Source of the DNA: Paraburkholderia sp. PGU19
GTDB taxonomy: Bacteria; Pseudomonadota; Gammaproteobacteria; Burkholderiales; Burkholderiaceae
Direction: 5' to 3'
Assembly: GCF_013426915.1 (NCBI RefSeq)
Contig: NZ_AP023180.1
Coordinates: 1,426,001-1,490,000, forward strand
Length of the DNA: 64,000 nt
Positions 1-7,812 of the stretch are shown in pieces. Each line of letters opens with the position of its first letter. Position 1 is the first letter of the stretch. The position numbers and the translations under genes were made by a program. The notes under the pieces were generated by a model. It made no database searches. It was not told where the DNA came from and worked only from the letters and a program-made list of their open reading frames with translations.

Positions 1-102
1 CATTTGACGTTTGCGGTGCGGGCAGCTTGCATTCGATGCAATTTATGTTGCGAATGCAACCGTCTATTCCCTTTATATGGGAAAGATATCGCAACGCATG
101 CG

Positions 103-738
103 TTAAAGTGGCGGCCGCTGCAACTGGACCCAGCGTTGCACGGACGGCCTTTGCCATTGATGCCGCGCGTACTCGGCGAGATGCTTCGGCACGTCGTCGC
201 CGTTCAGCACGAGGCGGTTGAGCATCAGCGCGAGGTCGACATCGGCAATGCACCACTCATCGAACAGAGACTGTGCGCCTGGCGCGAGCCATGCATCGCA
301 AGCCGCGAAGAGCTTGTCGGCCGCCTTGCGCGCGGTGGCAGAGAGCACCCCGCCTTGCGCGCCATAAAACACGACTTCGGTCGGGCGCTCGCTGCGAATC
401 GGCATCAGGTCGCTGCGCAACCACGCCTGAATCTGGCGCGCCCGCGCGCGCTGTTTTCTATCCGCCGGATAAAGCGGCGTGCCTTCGAAAGCGTCGTCGA
501 TGTACTCGGTGATCGCCGACGACTCCGACACCGCAAACCCATCGTGAACCAGCGTCGGCACACGCTGCGTGACGGAAGTCGCGGCGTAGTCCGGCTCGTT
601 GTTCGCATGACGGCCCAGATCGACGGTGCGCATGTCGAATGTCAAATGCTTTTCGTGAAGCGCGACGAAAACCGACATCGCATAGGGACTCGCAAATTGT
701 GCGTCCACGTAAAGAATCAGTGAATTGGCCGACGACAT
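103..738 (-). CDS. yfcF: Glutathione S-transferase, YfcF type
   Basis: A 211-residue cytosolic glutathione S-transferase. The N-terminal thioredoxin-like half contains RVPTLVHDGFAVSESSAI, the usual cis-Pro plus SES glutathione-binding element, followed by an all-helical C-terminal half. The stretches ARARQIQAWLRSDLMPIR and CIADVDLALMLNRLVL match Escherichia coli YfcF, as I remember that sequence, almost residue for residue, so the subfamily call is firmer than for most GSTs. The length fits the family and the ATG start is clear. YfcF enzymes are credited with glutathione-dependent peroxidase/transferase activity in oxidative stress. That role is taken from the family and is not visible here. 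The gene stands alone, 54 bases upstream of the GNAT gene start-to-stop on the same strand. Confidence 0.9.
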   Translation of the reverse strand: MSSANSLILYVDAQFASPYAMSVFVALHEKHLTFDMRTVDLGRHANNEPDYAATSVTQRVPTLVHDGFAVSESSAITEYIDDAFEGTPLYPADRKQRARARQIQAWLRSDLMPIRSERPTEVVFYGAQGGVLSATARKAADKLFAACDAWLAPGAQSLFDEWCIADVDLALMLNRLVLNGDDVPKHLAEYARHQWQRPSVQRWVQLQRPPL

Positions 739-792
739 ACGCTCCTTGCAAGCGTGCGTGATGAACGTTCGTGGCGCGCGCCCTCTTGCGCC

Positions 793-1302
793 TCAGAGCA
801 CGAGTTCGAGAAAGCGCGTACCGGGAACGGGATTCGCATAATACGGAGACGTTTCGGTAAAACCCAAACGCTCATAGAGTCGTTGCGCGAAAGCCGTTTG
901 AGGTACGGAATCTAACACGAGCTTTGCGTAGCCCAGCGACTTCGCCTTGTCGATCAACACATGCATGAGCGTCTCTCCAAGCGCAAGCCCACGGTATGCC
1001 GGGCGCACGTAAAGCCGCTTCACGTCGGCGACCTCATTCGAATGGCGCAACAGCCCCACGCAGCCCGCTATCTCCGCCGTAGTTTCCGCAATCAGGAACA
1101 TGCCTGAAGGCAACGTATAGGTTTGCTCGAACGACTGCATCTCTTCTTCGAAGCCGCGATACGACAGATCCATATCGAGCCATCTCACGTATTCACGAAC
1201 GATCTCGACAAGCGGCGCAGTATCGCCCGGATAAACCGCTTCGCGAATCTGGGGAAGCACCTGAGGCGTGGTTAACGTGGTTGCAGTGGTGGAAGTCATC
1301 AT
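793..1302 (-). CDS. GNAT-family N-acetyltransferase
   Basis: A 169-residue GNAT acetyltransferase that would move an acetyl group from acetyl-CoA to an unidentified amine. The acetyl-CoA-binding motif A is visible in the middle: VKRLYVRPAYRGLALGETL, with the R-G-x-A pyrophosphate loop. It is followed by motif B (ERLGF, then a YY pair) near the C terminus. The open frame extends upstream to 1578, but that extension is basic and low in homology signals. I chose the ATG at 1302 (a second ATG follows at once at 1299) because it leaves a normal-sized GNAT protein and has a GAGGG-like ribosome site just upstream. Substrate cannot be inferred. Confidence 0.8.
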   Translation of the reverse strand: MMTSTTATTLTTPQVLPQIREAVYPGDTAPLVEIVREYVRWLDMDLSYRGFEEEMQSFEQTYTLPSGMFLIAETTAEIAGCVGLLRHSNEVADVKRLYVRPAYRGLALGETLMHVLIDKAKSLGYAKLVLDSVPQTAFAQRLYERLGFTETSPYYANPVPGTRFLELVL

Positions 1303-1540
1303 GTCGCCCTCGCGCTGGGTACCCGGATCTACCGTACGGAATGCAGCGTATCGCGCGCGGCGGCGCGCGGTCTTGAACGTTTGTGCATGCTTCGCGCTCG
1401 CTCGGCGCGCCATCTCTTCCACATCCTGACGCGTGCGCAACTTCTCGTAAGCAATCGGCTTTATCGCCCGTTGCTCGCCTAAATGCGCGCGCATACGGCA
1501 CCTATGCTTGCGGATCGAGACTATCTGCATCGAGGGGCCA

Positions 1541-1687
1541 ATGCGCTTTACCACTGCTTCCATCCTGCTCGCGGTCATCCTGTGTCTGCAAGGATGCGCG
1601 ACGTCGCTTCAGACCTTCATGCTCGGCGGCCTGGTCGGCGCGGCGGCGGGCATCAGCGCCGTCACATGCGTTGTCGTGTGTCACTAG
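1541..1687 (+). CDS. Small lipoprotein, 48 residues
   Basis: A 48-residue reading frame starting at ATG 1541 with a good GAGGGG ribosome site seven bases or so upstream and ending in TAG at 1685-1687. Residues 2-19 form a hydrophobic signal sequence ending in the lipobox L-Q-G-C, so the mature protein would be a very short lipid-anchored peptide of about 30 residues rich in Gly, Ala and Val. It ends 14 bases before the LprI-like gene on the same strand, and the two probably share a transcript. Short lipoproteins of this kind are common in Burkholderiaceae but I do not recognise a named family. Alternative: a fortuitous frame, which the matched ribosome site and lipobox argue against. Confidence 0.6.
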   Translation: MRFTTASILLAVILCLQGCATSLQTFMLGGLVGAAAGISAVTCVVVCH

Positions 1688-1701
1688 CCATTTACATTCC
1701 G

Positions 1702-2295
1702 ATGAAGCTCAACCGATACACCGTAGCCGCGCTCGGCCTGCTTGCGATGACCAGCGCGCATGCCACCAGCTTCAATTGCGCGAAGGCGCATTCGCCTGCC
1801 GAGACGCTGATCTGCCACGACGATGGCCTGTCCAGAGCGGACGACGAACTCGGCAAGCTGTTCAAGCTCGCGCAGCGACAGGCCGCCGACCGTCGCGCGT
1901 ACAGAAAAGAGAGCGACAGCAAATGGGCGTGGCGCGAAGAAAACTGCAGGGATGTCGCGTGCCTGACCGACTGGTACTCGACGCGGATCGAAGAGATTCG
2001 CGAGCAGTTGCACAAGCCTTCGCCGGACGAACCGCGCGCCCCGCGGCCCGTCGACACGGATCTGGCTGCCGTGAGCAAGCCCGCGGACAAGCCGAAGGCA
2101 TTCGATTCGCAAGCATTCAGCCGCGACGTCCAGCAATGCACAGCCACGACGCAAGACCTCGTGCCGCCCGTGCAATGCGACAACGTGCTGGGCAAACGCG
2201 CGCAATGGCAAGCGCGTGAGCCTGCGTCCGATGGCTGGTTCTGCGGCGTCGCGATGATTGCAGCGCCTTCCGCCGACGGCAGCGCGTCGCAATAG
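1702..2295 (+). CDS. LprI/DUF1311-like exported protein
   Basis: A 197-residue exported protein with a clear signal peptide (residues 1-21, cleaved after A-H-A). The domain after it has the DUF1311/LprI-type pattern: FNCAKAHSPAETLIC, a helical run LGKLFKLAQRQAAD, then W-x-W-R-E-x-N-C and ACLTDWYSTRIEEI. Paired cysteines are spaced as in that family. LprI of mycobacteria inhibits lysozyme, but most DUF1311 members have no assigned function and I would not transfer that role. The C-terminal 80 residues are Pro/Ala-rich with three further Cys. The ATG at 1702 is used because the upstream part of the open frame overlaps the 48-residue lipoprotein and would destroy the signal peptide. Confidence 0.75.
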   Translation: MKLNRYTVAALGLLAMTSAHATSFNCAKAHSPAETLICHDDGLSRADDELGKLFKLAQRQAADRRAYRKESDSKWAWREENCRDVACLTDWYSTRIEEIREQLHKPSPDEPRAPRPVDTDLAAVSKPADKPKAFDSQAFSRDVQQCTATTQDLVPPVQCDNVLGKRAQWQAREPASDGWFCGVAMIAAPSADGSASQ

Positions 2296-2343
2296 GGAGT
2301 GCGCTGAAAGCGGCAACAGCGAAGAAACGAAGCGTTAAAGCAA

Positions 2344-2375
2344 AAAGGCTCGAACGCCAAAGCGTTCGGGCTTTT
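2344..2375 (+). terminator. Rho-independent terminator after the LprI-like gene
   Basis: A hairpin with stem AAAGGCTCGAACGC, loop CAAA and partner GCGTTCGGGCTTT (one mismatch), followed by TTAT. It lies about 50 bases after the stop codon at 2295. Confidence 0.75.
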
Positions 2376-2625
2376 ATGTTGCACCTACAACGACACCTGA
2401 GCAGCAGCGTCCGCGCGTAGTAGAGAAGCACTCGCCCGCATCCAGCTTTTCTCTGAACAGCCCCTCCACCGATAGCCAACCAGCACGGCCTATCCGTCGA
2501 GCGCATGATGGTTGAGGAAGATTTTTCGCTCCGTGAATTTCCAACGTGTCGCCGCGACGGTCGCAGGCGCGTATCAGGCCGCGACGGTAGACTTTCGCTT
2601 TTCGAATCGAATCGAGGAGCGTCAC

Positions 2626-2973
2626 TTGAACACGCCTGACATCGTTTACCTCTTCTCGTACGGCACGCTGCAGGATCGCAACGTGCAGATCTCCAGCTTC
2701 GGCCGCGAACTCGCCGGCCGTCCCGACGCGTTGCCCGGCTATGCGCAGACGCTGCTCACCATCGGCGATCCGAAGGTCGTGGAGATCAGCGGAAAGACTC
2801 ACCATCCCGTGGTGCGTCCGAGCGCCAATCCCGCCGACGAAGTGGCGGGCACGGTCTTCGAAATCACCCATCAGGAGCTGCTCGCCGCCGACGAATACGA
2901 GGTGTCGGACTACAGGCGTGTGCTCGTCACGCTGAAGTCCGGCATCGATGCGTGGGTGTATATCGCCGCATGA
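2626..2973 (+). CDS. Gamma-glutamylcyclotransferase-like (AIG2/YtfP fold)
   Basis: A 115-residue protein of the GGCT/AIG2 superfamily. The hallmark N-terminal motif YLFSYGTLQ forms the substrate-binding loop, and the acidic residue expected for catalysis is probably in the E-L-L-A-A-D-E-Y stretch near residue 85. Family members release 5-oxoproline from gamma-glutamyl compounds, though short YtfP-type bacterial proteins are poorly characterised. The open frame runs back to 2512, but I place the start at TTG 2626 because GAGGAG sits six bases before it and the upstream residues do not resemble the family. A hairpin follows at 2979-2998. Confidence 0.75.
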   Translation: MNTPDIVYLFSYGTLQDRNVQISSFGRELAGRPDALPGYAQTLLTIGDPKVVEISGKTHHPVVRPSANPADEVAGTVFEITHQELLAADEYEVSDYRRVLVTLKSGIDAWVYIAA

Positions 2974-2978
2974 CGCGT

Positions 2979-2998
2979 GCCCGGTTTGCTTACCGGGC
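2979..2998 (+). terminator. Hairpin, possible terminator
   Basis: GCCCGGT and ACCGGGC form a perfect 7-bp stem with a 6-base loop just after the stop at 2973. There is no U-tract, so this may be a weak or factor-dependent terminator. Confidence 0.4.
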
Positions 2999-3012
2999 CT
3001 TACGAGACCTCA

Positions 3013-3056
3013 AGTTGCGCGTGCAACTGGACGTTAGCGCCATCAGTGCAACTGGA
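3013..3056 (+). promoter_or_regulatory. Repeated GCAACT boxes upstream of the 3081 gene
   Basis: AGTTGC (3013-3018) and GCAACT (3023-3028) form an inverted pair, and the 11-mer GTGCAACTGGA occurs at 3021-3031 and again at 3046-3056, a 25-base spacing. The array lies just before the ribosome site of the gene at 3081 and could be an operator. This is inferred from symmetry only. Confidence 0.35.
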
Positions 3057-3080
3057 ATTCGCGACTGAAGGAGGCGTGCA

Positions 3081-3617
3081 ATGGTAAGCAGTGTCGGATA
3101 TGGGACGGCGACGACGCCGTCGACGCACCTCGCTTCCGTGTCCGGCGAAGCATCCGCGCAAGCGGCGCAGTCTGCGGCGAACAACGTGATCGGCGCTGCG
3201 CAAAACGTAGGGAAACAGGACGCTGCGACGAAGCCCGCGCAGCCGGGCGTCACGGTCAGCATTTCGCCCGAAGGCGCGGCGGCGGCTTCGCGTGCGCAGA
3301 CTACAGATCAGGCGAATGCCCGGACGGCGACGGCATCCACTGGCACAGGCACGGATACGGAAACGGATACGGACACCGACACGCCGGACTCCGCCGTTAC
3401 CGACAGCGACATCGCCGATCCCTGCGCAACGGACGATGCTACGGGCGGCACAGAAGCAAGCCCCGCCACCGTCTCGCCGGTGAAGGCATTCGCTTATGGC
3501 GCCTTGGGACTGGAGCGGCCGGACCAGCCGCAGGACGAGCGCAACAGCTTCTACACCGCAGGCAAGTGGCTCGCGGCAGGGCTGACGATCGGCGGATTGA
3601 TCTCGCTGCTCGCGTGA
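3081..3617 (+). CDS. Hypothetical Thr/Asp-rich protein with C-terminal membrane segment
   Basis: A 178-residue protein of unknown function with a strong GAAGGAGG ribosome site before the ATG. The first 130 residues are low-complexity, rich in Ala, Thr, Gln and Asp, with no signal peptide. A hexanucleotide-type repeat around 3345-3384 encodes an alternating Thr-Asp/Thr-Glu run (about residues 90-101). The segment VTVSISPEGAAAASRA resembles the short motif found in several flagellar or secreted Burkholderia proteins, but this is weak. The last 18 residues (AAGLTIGGLISLLA) are hydrophobic and may anchor the chain. The three GCAACT-type boxes upstream suggest it has a dedicated regulator. Confidence 0.6.
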   Translation: MVSSVGYGTATTPSTHLASVSGEASAQAAQSAANNVIGAAQNVGKQDAATKPAQPGVTVSISPEGAAAASRAQTTDQANARTATASTGTGTDTETDTDTDTPDSAVTDSDIADPCATDDATGGTEASPATVSPVKAFAYGALGLERPDQPQDERNSFYTAGKWLAAGLTIGGLISLLA

Positions 3618-3642
3618 TGCCGGCAGCGTGCAGAGACAGGCG

Positions 3643-4044
3643 TCAGCGCTTCGGCCGCAGCGCCGCTTGCTTGTCGAGCGTGTCGATATCTTCGTCGAGG
3701 CTCTTGCGGATCGTGTCGATCGCCTGATCGACGTTGGCGGGCTTCAACTGGTTGCGTGCCAACGCGACATACACATAGTGACGCAGCGCCGGATCGTGGG
3801 TCTTCGACAGCACGTCGTGATAGACCGCGTTCATTTCGGCATCGCGCCCGCTCATGTCGTAGAGACGCTGCAGATGTTCGAGATCGTTGATGGCCGCGAA
3901 GCCCGGACCATGCGGCGGCGGACCGTCGTGAGCAGGGCCATCGTGCGACGGCGGAAGATCGGACGAAGGCGGAACTTGCGCGTGAGCGGCGGACGTCAGC
4001 GCGACGAGCGCGGCGAAAAGAGAGAGGCGTTTGAGCGAGATCAT
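3643..4044 (-). CDS. Exported helical protein of unknown function
   Basis: A 133-residue exported protein. Residues 1-22 are a signal peptide ending A-H-A, then comes a Pro/His/Asp-rich linker (PPSHDGPAHDGPPPHGPG, about residues 27-46), and then an alpha-helical domain that looks like two TPR-like helices (LEHLQRLYDMSG, HYVYVALARNQL). The open frame continues upstream to 4158, but the ATG at 4044 gives a well-formed signal peptide and is preferred. It is convergent with the gene at 3081, with only 25 bases between the stops. No recognised family; periplasmic location is the only supported inference. Confidence 0.65.
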   Translation of the reverse strand: MISLKRLSLFAALVALTSAAHAQVPPSSDLPPSHDGPAHDGPPPHGPGFAAINDLEHLQRLYDMSGRDAEMNAVYHDVLSKTHDPALRHYVYVALARNQLKPANVDQAIDTIRKSLDEDIDTLDKQAALRPKR

Positions 4045-4318
4045 GGCGATCGGCAGAACGGCGGCTGCCGTTGCAGTAATGAAGATGCCGAAACGATAAC
4101 AACGCGCCCCACGCGATGGGAGGCTCGCCACAAAGGGCTCGCTTACGCGGGCTTTCACATATCACATGCGTGCTGGGTCGATCGTGAGCATCAGCGGGCG
4201 GCGTGCTCCGTCCGGGCTCGGCGCATGGCGATCGTCCTTCGCTAACACGAGCCAGCAAAAGAAAGGCGGTGAAAGACACCCTGTCCTTCACCGCCACGCT
4301 CAAGGCGTCACGACGCGC

Positions 4319-5740
4319 TTACAGCACACCGAGCAACGCCTTCGGCTCGAGAAACGCTTCGATGCCGTATGTGCCGTACTCGCGTCCAATACCCGACTGC
4401 TTGAATCCGCCAAACGGCGCAGCCGGCTCATGCGCCAGCGTGTTGACGAGCACCCGTCCCGCCTCGATGCGCGACGCCACTTCGCGCGCGCGCGTCTTGT
4501 CCTGCCCGAACACGTACGCCTGCAAGCCGTAGTTCGTGTCGTTGGCGATCTTGATGGCTTCTTCGGTGTCGTTGTACGCGATGATCGACAGCACCGGTCC
4601 GAAGATTTCCTCGCGCGCGATCGCCATGTCGTTGGTCACGTCGCTGAAGACGGTCGGCTGCACGAACCAGCCAGCCTCGAGACCATCGGGACGCCCTTCG
4701 CCGCCCGCGATCAGCCGCGCGCCCTCGTCGATGCCGATGCCGATATAGCGCTGCACGCGCTCCCACTGCTTCTGGCTGACCATCGGGCCGACGGTCGTGC
4801 GCGGATCGCGCGGATCACCCGATCGCGCCAACGCCACTTCGTCGCGCACGCGCGCCTCGAACTCCGCGAGACGCTGGCGCGGCACGAGAATACGCGTACC
4901 CGCGATGCACGCCTGCCCGCTGTTCATGAAGCCCGCGTTGATCGCGAGCGGCACGACCTGCTCGAAGTCCGCGTCGTCGAGCACGATGGTGGGCGACTTG
5001 CCGCCCAGTTCCAGCGTCACGCGCTTGAGCGTATCGGCGCCCGTGCGCAGAATCGTCTTGCCGACGGCCGTCGATCCCGTGAACGAAATCTTCGCGACAT
5101 CCGGATGCGAGCTGATCTGCGCACCGACGGAATCGCCGCGTCCCGTCACGATGTTGAACACGCCCGGCGGCAAATCCGCTTCGTGGAGCGCCTGCGTGAC
5201 GATCTGCGTCTGCAGCGCGCTCATTTCGCTCGGCTTGATGACAGCCGAGCAGCCCGCCGCCAGCGCGGCCGCAAGCTTGCCGCAGATGAAGCCCGCGTTG
5301 CTGTTCCACGGCGTGATCAGTCCCGCGACGCCGAGCGGCTGCATCACCACTTCCGCCGTGCCGGCGCGGCGCGTGAACTCGTACTGCTCCAGCACCTTTG
5401 CCGCTTCGATCAGCACGTTGCTCGCGTGTTGCGCCATCCAGCGGCCGCGCGACACGGGCGCGCCGTACTCTTCGACGATCGCCTCGTAAAGCACGTCCTC
5501 TTTCGCAACGACGGCGGCATGCATGCGCTTGAGCATGTCGATGCGCGCGCGCTTGCTGGTGCGTGAAAACGCCGGAAACGCGCGCTTCGCCGCCGCGATT
5601 GCATCGCGCGCATCCTTCGCGTCCGCAAGGCGCACGCGGCCGATCACGCGCTCGGTCGCAGGGTTGAAAAGGTCGAACCATTCGTCGCCGTGCGGCCTGA
5701 CGAATGCGCCGTCGATATAGATCGTGTCGATTGTGTGCAT
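4319..5740 (-). CDS. NAD(P)-dependent aldehyde dehydrogenase
   Basis: A 473-residue ALDH-superfamily enzyme that would oxidise an aldehyde to the acid in the cytosol. The active-site set is complete: Asn146 in TPWNSN, Glu244 in LELGGKSP, Cys278 in NSGQACIAGTR, and the late E-I-F-G-P-V motif. The open frame extends upstream through the divergent LysR gene, but the ATG at 5740 matches the normal family length and lies in the intergenic space. The divergent LysR gene at 5843, with a palindrome between, suggests that this enzyme is its target. The substrate is unknown. The C-terminal QSGIGREYGTYGIEAFLEPK is typical of the betaine/vanillin-type branches but does not settle it. Confidence 0.9.
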   Translation of the reverse strand: MHTIDTIYIDGAFVRPHGDEWFDLFNPATERVIGRVRLADAKDARDAIAAAKRAFPAFSRTSKRARIDMLKRMHAAVVAKEDVLYEAIVEEYGAPVSRGRWMAQHASNVLIEAAKVLEQYEFTRRAGTAEVVMQPLGVAGLITPWNSNAGFICGKLAAALAAGCSAVIKPSEMSALQTQIVTQALHEADLPPGVFNIVTGRGDSVGAQISSHPDVAKISFTGSTAVGKTILRTGADTLKRVTLELGGKSPTIVLDDADFEQVVPLAINAGFMNSGQACIAGTRILVPRQRLAEFEARVRDEVALARSGDPRDPRTTVGPMVSQKQWERVQRYIGIGIDEGARLIAGGEGRPDGLEAGWFVQPTVFSDVTNDMAIAREEIFGPVLSIIAYNDTEEAIKIANDTNYGLQAYVFGQDKTRAREVASRIEAGRVLVNTLAHEPAAPFGGFKQSGIGREYGTYGIEAFLEPKALLGVL

Positions 5741-5789
5741 CTGCGTATCCCTTGACTTGCCTTCAGTGCCATAAAGATAGCGGCGCCTG

Positions 5790-5812
5790 ATTGACGCGAC
5801 TAGTCGTACAAT
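5790..5812. promoter_or_regulatory. Candidate LysR-type operator
   Basis: An interrupted palindrome centred on the perfect 10-mer CGACTAGTCG (5797-5806) and flanked by ATTG on the left and CAAT on the right. It lies between the divergent ALDH and LysR starts, where a LysR regulator would bind. No binding data; the call rests on symmetry and position. Confidence 0.45.
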
Positions 5813-5842
5813 CGGACATGACCTATTGAGCAAAACAGGATA

Positions 5843-6769
5843 ATGAAGACCACCGGCCTGAGCGAACTCGAAGCGGTGCTGGCTGTTGCGCGTCACCGGA
5901 GCTTCCGCGCCGCCGCGAACGAAATGGGCGTCTCGACCTCGGCATTGAGCCATTCCGTGGCGGCGCTCGAAGCGCGCATCGGCGTGCGGCTCTTCAATCG
6001 CACGACGCGCAGCGTGTCGCTGTCGGAAGCGGGCGCGCAGTTTGTCGACAGCGTGGCGCCCGCGCTGTCGACGATCCGCGTCGCGCTGGAGCAGGCGGGC
6101 AGCTTTCGCGACACGCCGAGCGGCACGTTGCGGATCAACACGGCCGTGGGGGCTGCGCATCAGGCGATGCCTGTTTTCATTGCGTTCCTTGAGCGCTATC
6201 CGGAGATGAAGCTCGATATCGTTACTGAAGGCCGGCTGATCGATATTGTGGTTGAGGGGTTCGATGCGGGGATTCGGCTTGCGGAGACGGTGCCGCAGGA
6301 CATGATCGCTGTGCCATTCGGGGATAAGCAGCGCTTTGCCGTGGTCGGAAGTCCGGCGTATTTTGCGCGGCATCGGGCGCCGCGTACGCCTGACGAGTTG
6401 AGTCAGCATCGTTGTATTCGGACTCGTATGCCGAGTGGCACGATCTATCAGTGGGAGTTCGAGCGGCATGGGGAGATGGTGCGGGTCGATGGCAAGGGTG
6501 CGTTGACGCTCGATGAGTCCGGTTTGATGTTGAGCGCTGCGCGGGCTGGGGTTGGGCTTACTTACTTGTCCGAGTGGACGGTGGCCGAGGATCTCCAGTC
6601 AGGGACGCTGGTTCGTGTGCTAGAGGATTGGACGCCGCCGCTGGATGGGTTGTGTCTTTATTATCCTGGGCGGAGGCATGTGCCCGCTGGGCTGCGGGCG
6701 CTTATCGCCATGATTCGGGAATCCGCGGATTTGCAGCGCCGGGATGCTGCGGGCAAACGGAAGAAGTAG
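5843..6769 (+). CDS. LysR-family transcriptional regulator
   Basis: A 308-residue LysR regulator. The winged helix-turn-helix is at residues 5-62 (FRAAANEMGVSTSALSHSVA, then ARIGVRLFNRTTRSVSLSE) and is followed by a periplasmic-binding-protein-like effector domain. It starts at ATG 5843 with an AGGATA ribosome site and is divergent from the ALDH gene, which is its likely target. Oddity: from roughly codon 130 onward third positions shift from mainly C to mainly T/G, and this continues into the repeat that follows the gene. The same shift is seen at the 3' end of the GntR gene at 31676, also next to a copy of the repeat. Confidence 0.9.
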   Translation: MKTTGLSELEAVLAVARHRSFRAAANEMGVSTSALSHSVAALEARIGVRLFNRTTRSVSLSEAGAQFVDSVAPALSTIRVALEQAGSFRDTPSGTLRINTAVGAAHQAMPVFIAFLERYPEMKLDIVTEGRLIDIVVEGFDAGIRLAETVPQDMIAVPFGDKQRFAVVGSPAYFARHRAPRTPDELSQHRCIRTRMPSGTIYQWEFERHGEMVRVDGKGALTLDESGLMLSAARAGVGLTYLSEWTVAEDLQSGTLVRVLEDWTPPLDGLCLYYPGRRHVPAGLRALIAMIRESADLQRRDAAGKRKK

Positions 6770-6777
6770 GGGTTTTG

Positions 6778-6927
6778 GTCTGCGACGGCTGGGTGGTGGT
6801 TGCGCTTTTTTTGATGGTGTTCGCGATGCGGTTGGGTTATTTGCTTTTGCGCTGGCATCCGCGTTTTGTTAGCGTGGTTCAAGCGTCGCCCCTGTGCGGG
6901 GCGGCACCTACTTTTCTTTGCCGCCGC
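6778..6927. repeat. Dispersed palindromic repeat, left half, cut by the mobile element
   Basis: Begins with GTCTGCGACG (6778-6787), includes CGCTGGCATCCGCG (6850-6863) and a CGCCCCTGTGCGGGGCG hairpin near 6888, then runs through CACCTACTTTTCTTTG to CCGCCGC (6921-6927). The same blocks in reverse orientation occur at 16094-16171, and a related full copy is at 32353-32608. Here the repeat stops abruptly at 6927 and resumes at 15585. Confidence 0.85.
6921..6927. other. Left attachment site core (attL), CCGCCGC
   Basis: Seven-base direct repeat shared with 15585-15591. Left of it the sequence continues as the host palindromic repeat; right of it the match to the intact repeat at about 16.1 kb stops. 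Confidence 0.7.
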
Positions 6928-7150
6928 GAATGCAAGCGTCCCGCTGTGATGCTTGTCAGACGGGGTTTCCGGAGAAATTGCGCGCCCGCAACCCATGTCC
7001 CTACCCCCGTCCTGATTGCTGCTGACCGCCCGCAACGCCGAATTTTTTAAAATTCGCGTACGCCGTTCGTGCCGTGCGCGGGTGTGAGCATAGCAGCGAC
7101 CCGGCGCGAGCCCGTCAGCGCGCGGATTTCCCGGGTTGCCGGAGGATAAA

Positions 7151-7414
7151 TCAAGGCAGGAGCGTATCGTCGACTATCCGCTGGCCTGCACTGAAGCCAG
7201 TCATAAGCGCTTCTGCTTCTGTGGCGAACGGTTTCTGACTATCAGCCGTGAGGCGCATTGGTCCGACCGTAGTGCGACTTGCGCCGATCTTTCCGATGTA
7301 CACGACTGCGATAAAGCCGAGCGGAGCCAATAAGGTGACGTTGCCCGAGGGCTGCCACACTGGCTCAGTCTCGACGGTCACCTCGAAGTCTTTGTACTTG
7401 TAGGTTCTTTTCAT
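7151..7414 (-). CDS. Hypothetical protein of the mobile element
   Basis: An 87-residue cytosolic protein starting at ATG 7414 (an in-frame TTG at 7432 is an alternative). AGGTG lies five bases before the ATG. The chain has a beta-rich pattern (YKYKDFEVTVETEP, NVTLLAPLGFIAVVYIG) and ends in a helical segment (TEAEALMTGFSAGQRIVDD). I do not recognise a family. It is the first gene inside the left end of the element and points toward that end. Confidence 0.55.
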   Translation of the reverse strand: MKRTYKYKDFEVTVETEPVWQPSGNVTLLAPLGFIAVVYIGKIGASRTTVGPMRLTADSQKPFATEAEALMTGFSAGQRIVDDTLLP

Positions 7415-7812
7415 CTGCGCACCTGATTCCAAACCGACAGACGCCCGACAATCCGTCTACAGGAAGTGTACCCGTTTGTGAAGGCAGTCCGATGAAGGCT
7501 CAAAACTGAGCACCCGTGAGGGGTGACGGGAGGGCGGGTCAAAAGTCCAGACCGGGTCGACGAAGCATCCCGCCAAACCATTTATCTTTGTGCGCGCACT
7601 TTAGAGTCCCGGGGGTGTCTTGACGCCCGACCCTGCCGCGCGAATGATGTGTGCAACGGCGAAACCCCTGTCCGTGCGCTCTGCCTGCGTGATGCAGGTC
7701 AACCGTGTTGCGGGTGACGCGCTGGCCGCGCGCCGTGGCTCTGCGCGATGCAGAACCTGACCACGACGTCCGAAACGTGCCGATATGCAGGAGGAAGCAA
7801 GGAGTCCAAAAG
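7415..7812. other. Leader region before the capsid gene
   Basis: About 400 bases between the divergent small gene and the capsid gene. The only clear signal is a doubled purine-rich ribosome site (AGGAGG near 7790 and AAGGAG near 7800) just before the capsid start. Short frames here lack ribosome sites and homology signals. A packaging site for a helper phage could lie here, but nothing shows it. Confidence 0.4.

Noticed and set aside
4166..5566. A 466-codon plus-strand frame
   Set aside because: Antisense to the aldehyde dehydrogenase, which has all catalytic residues.
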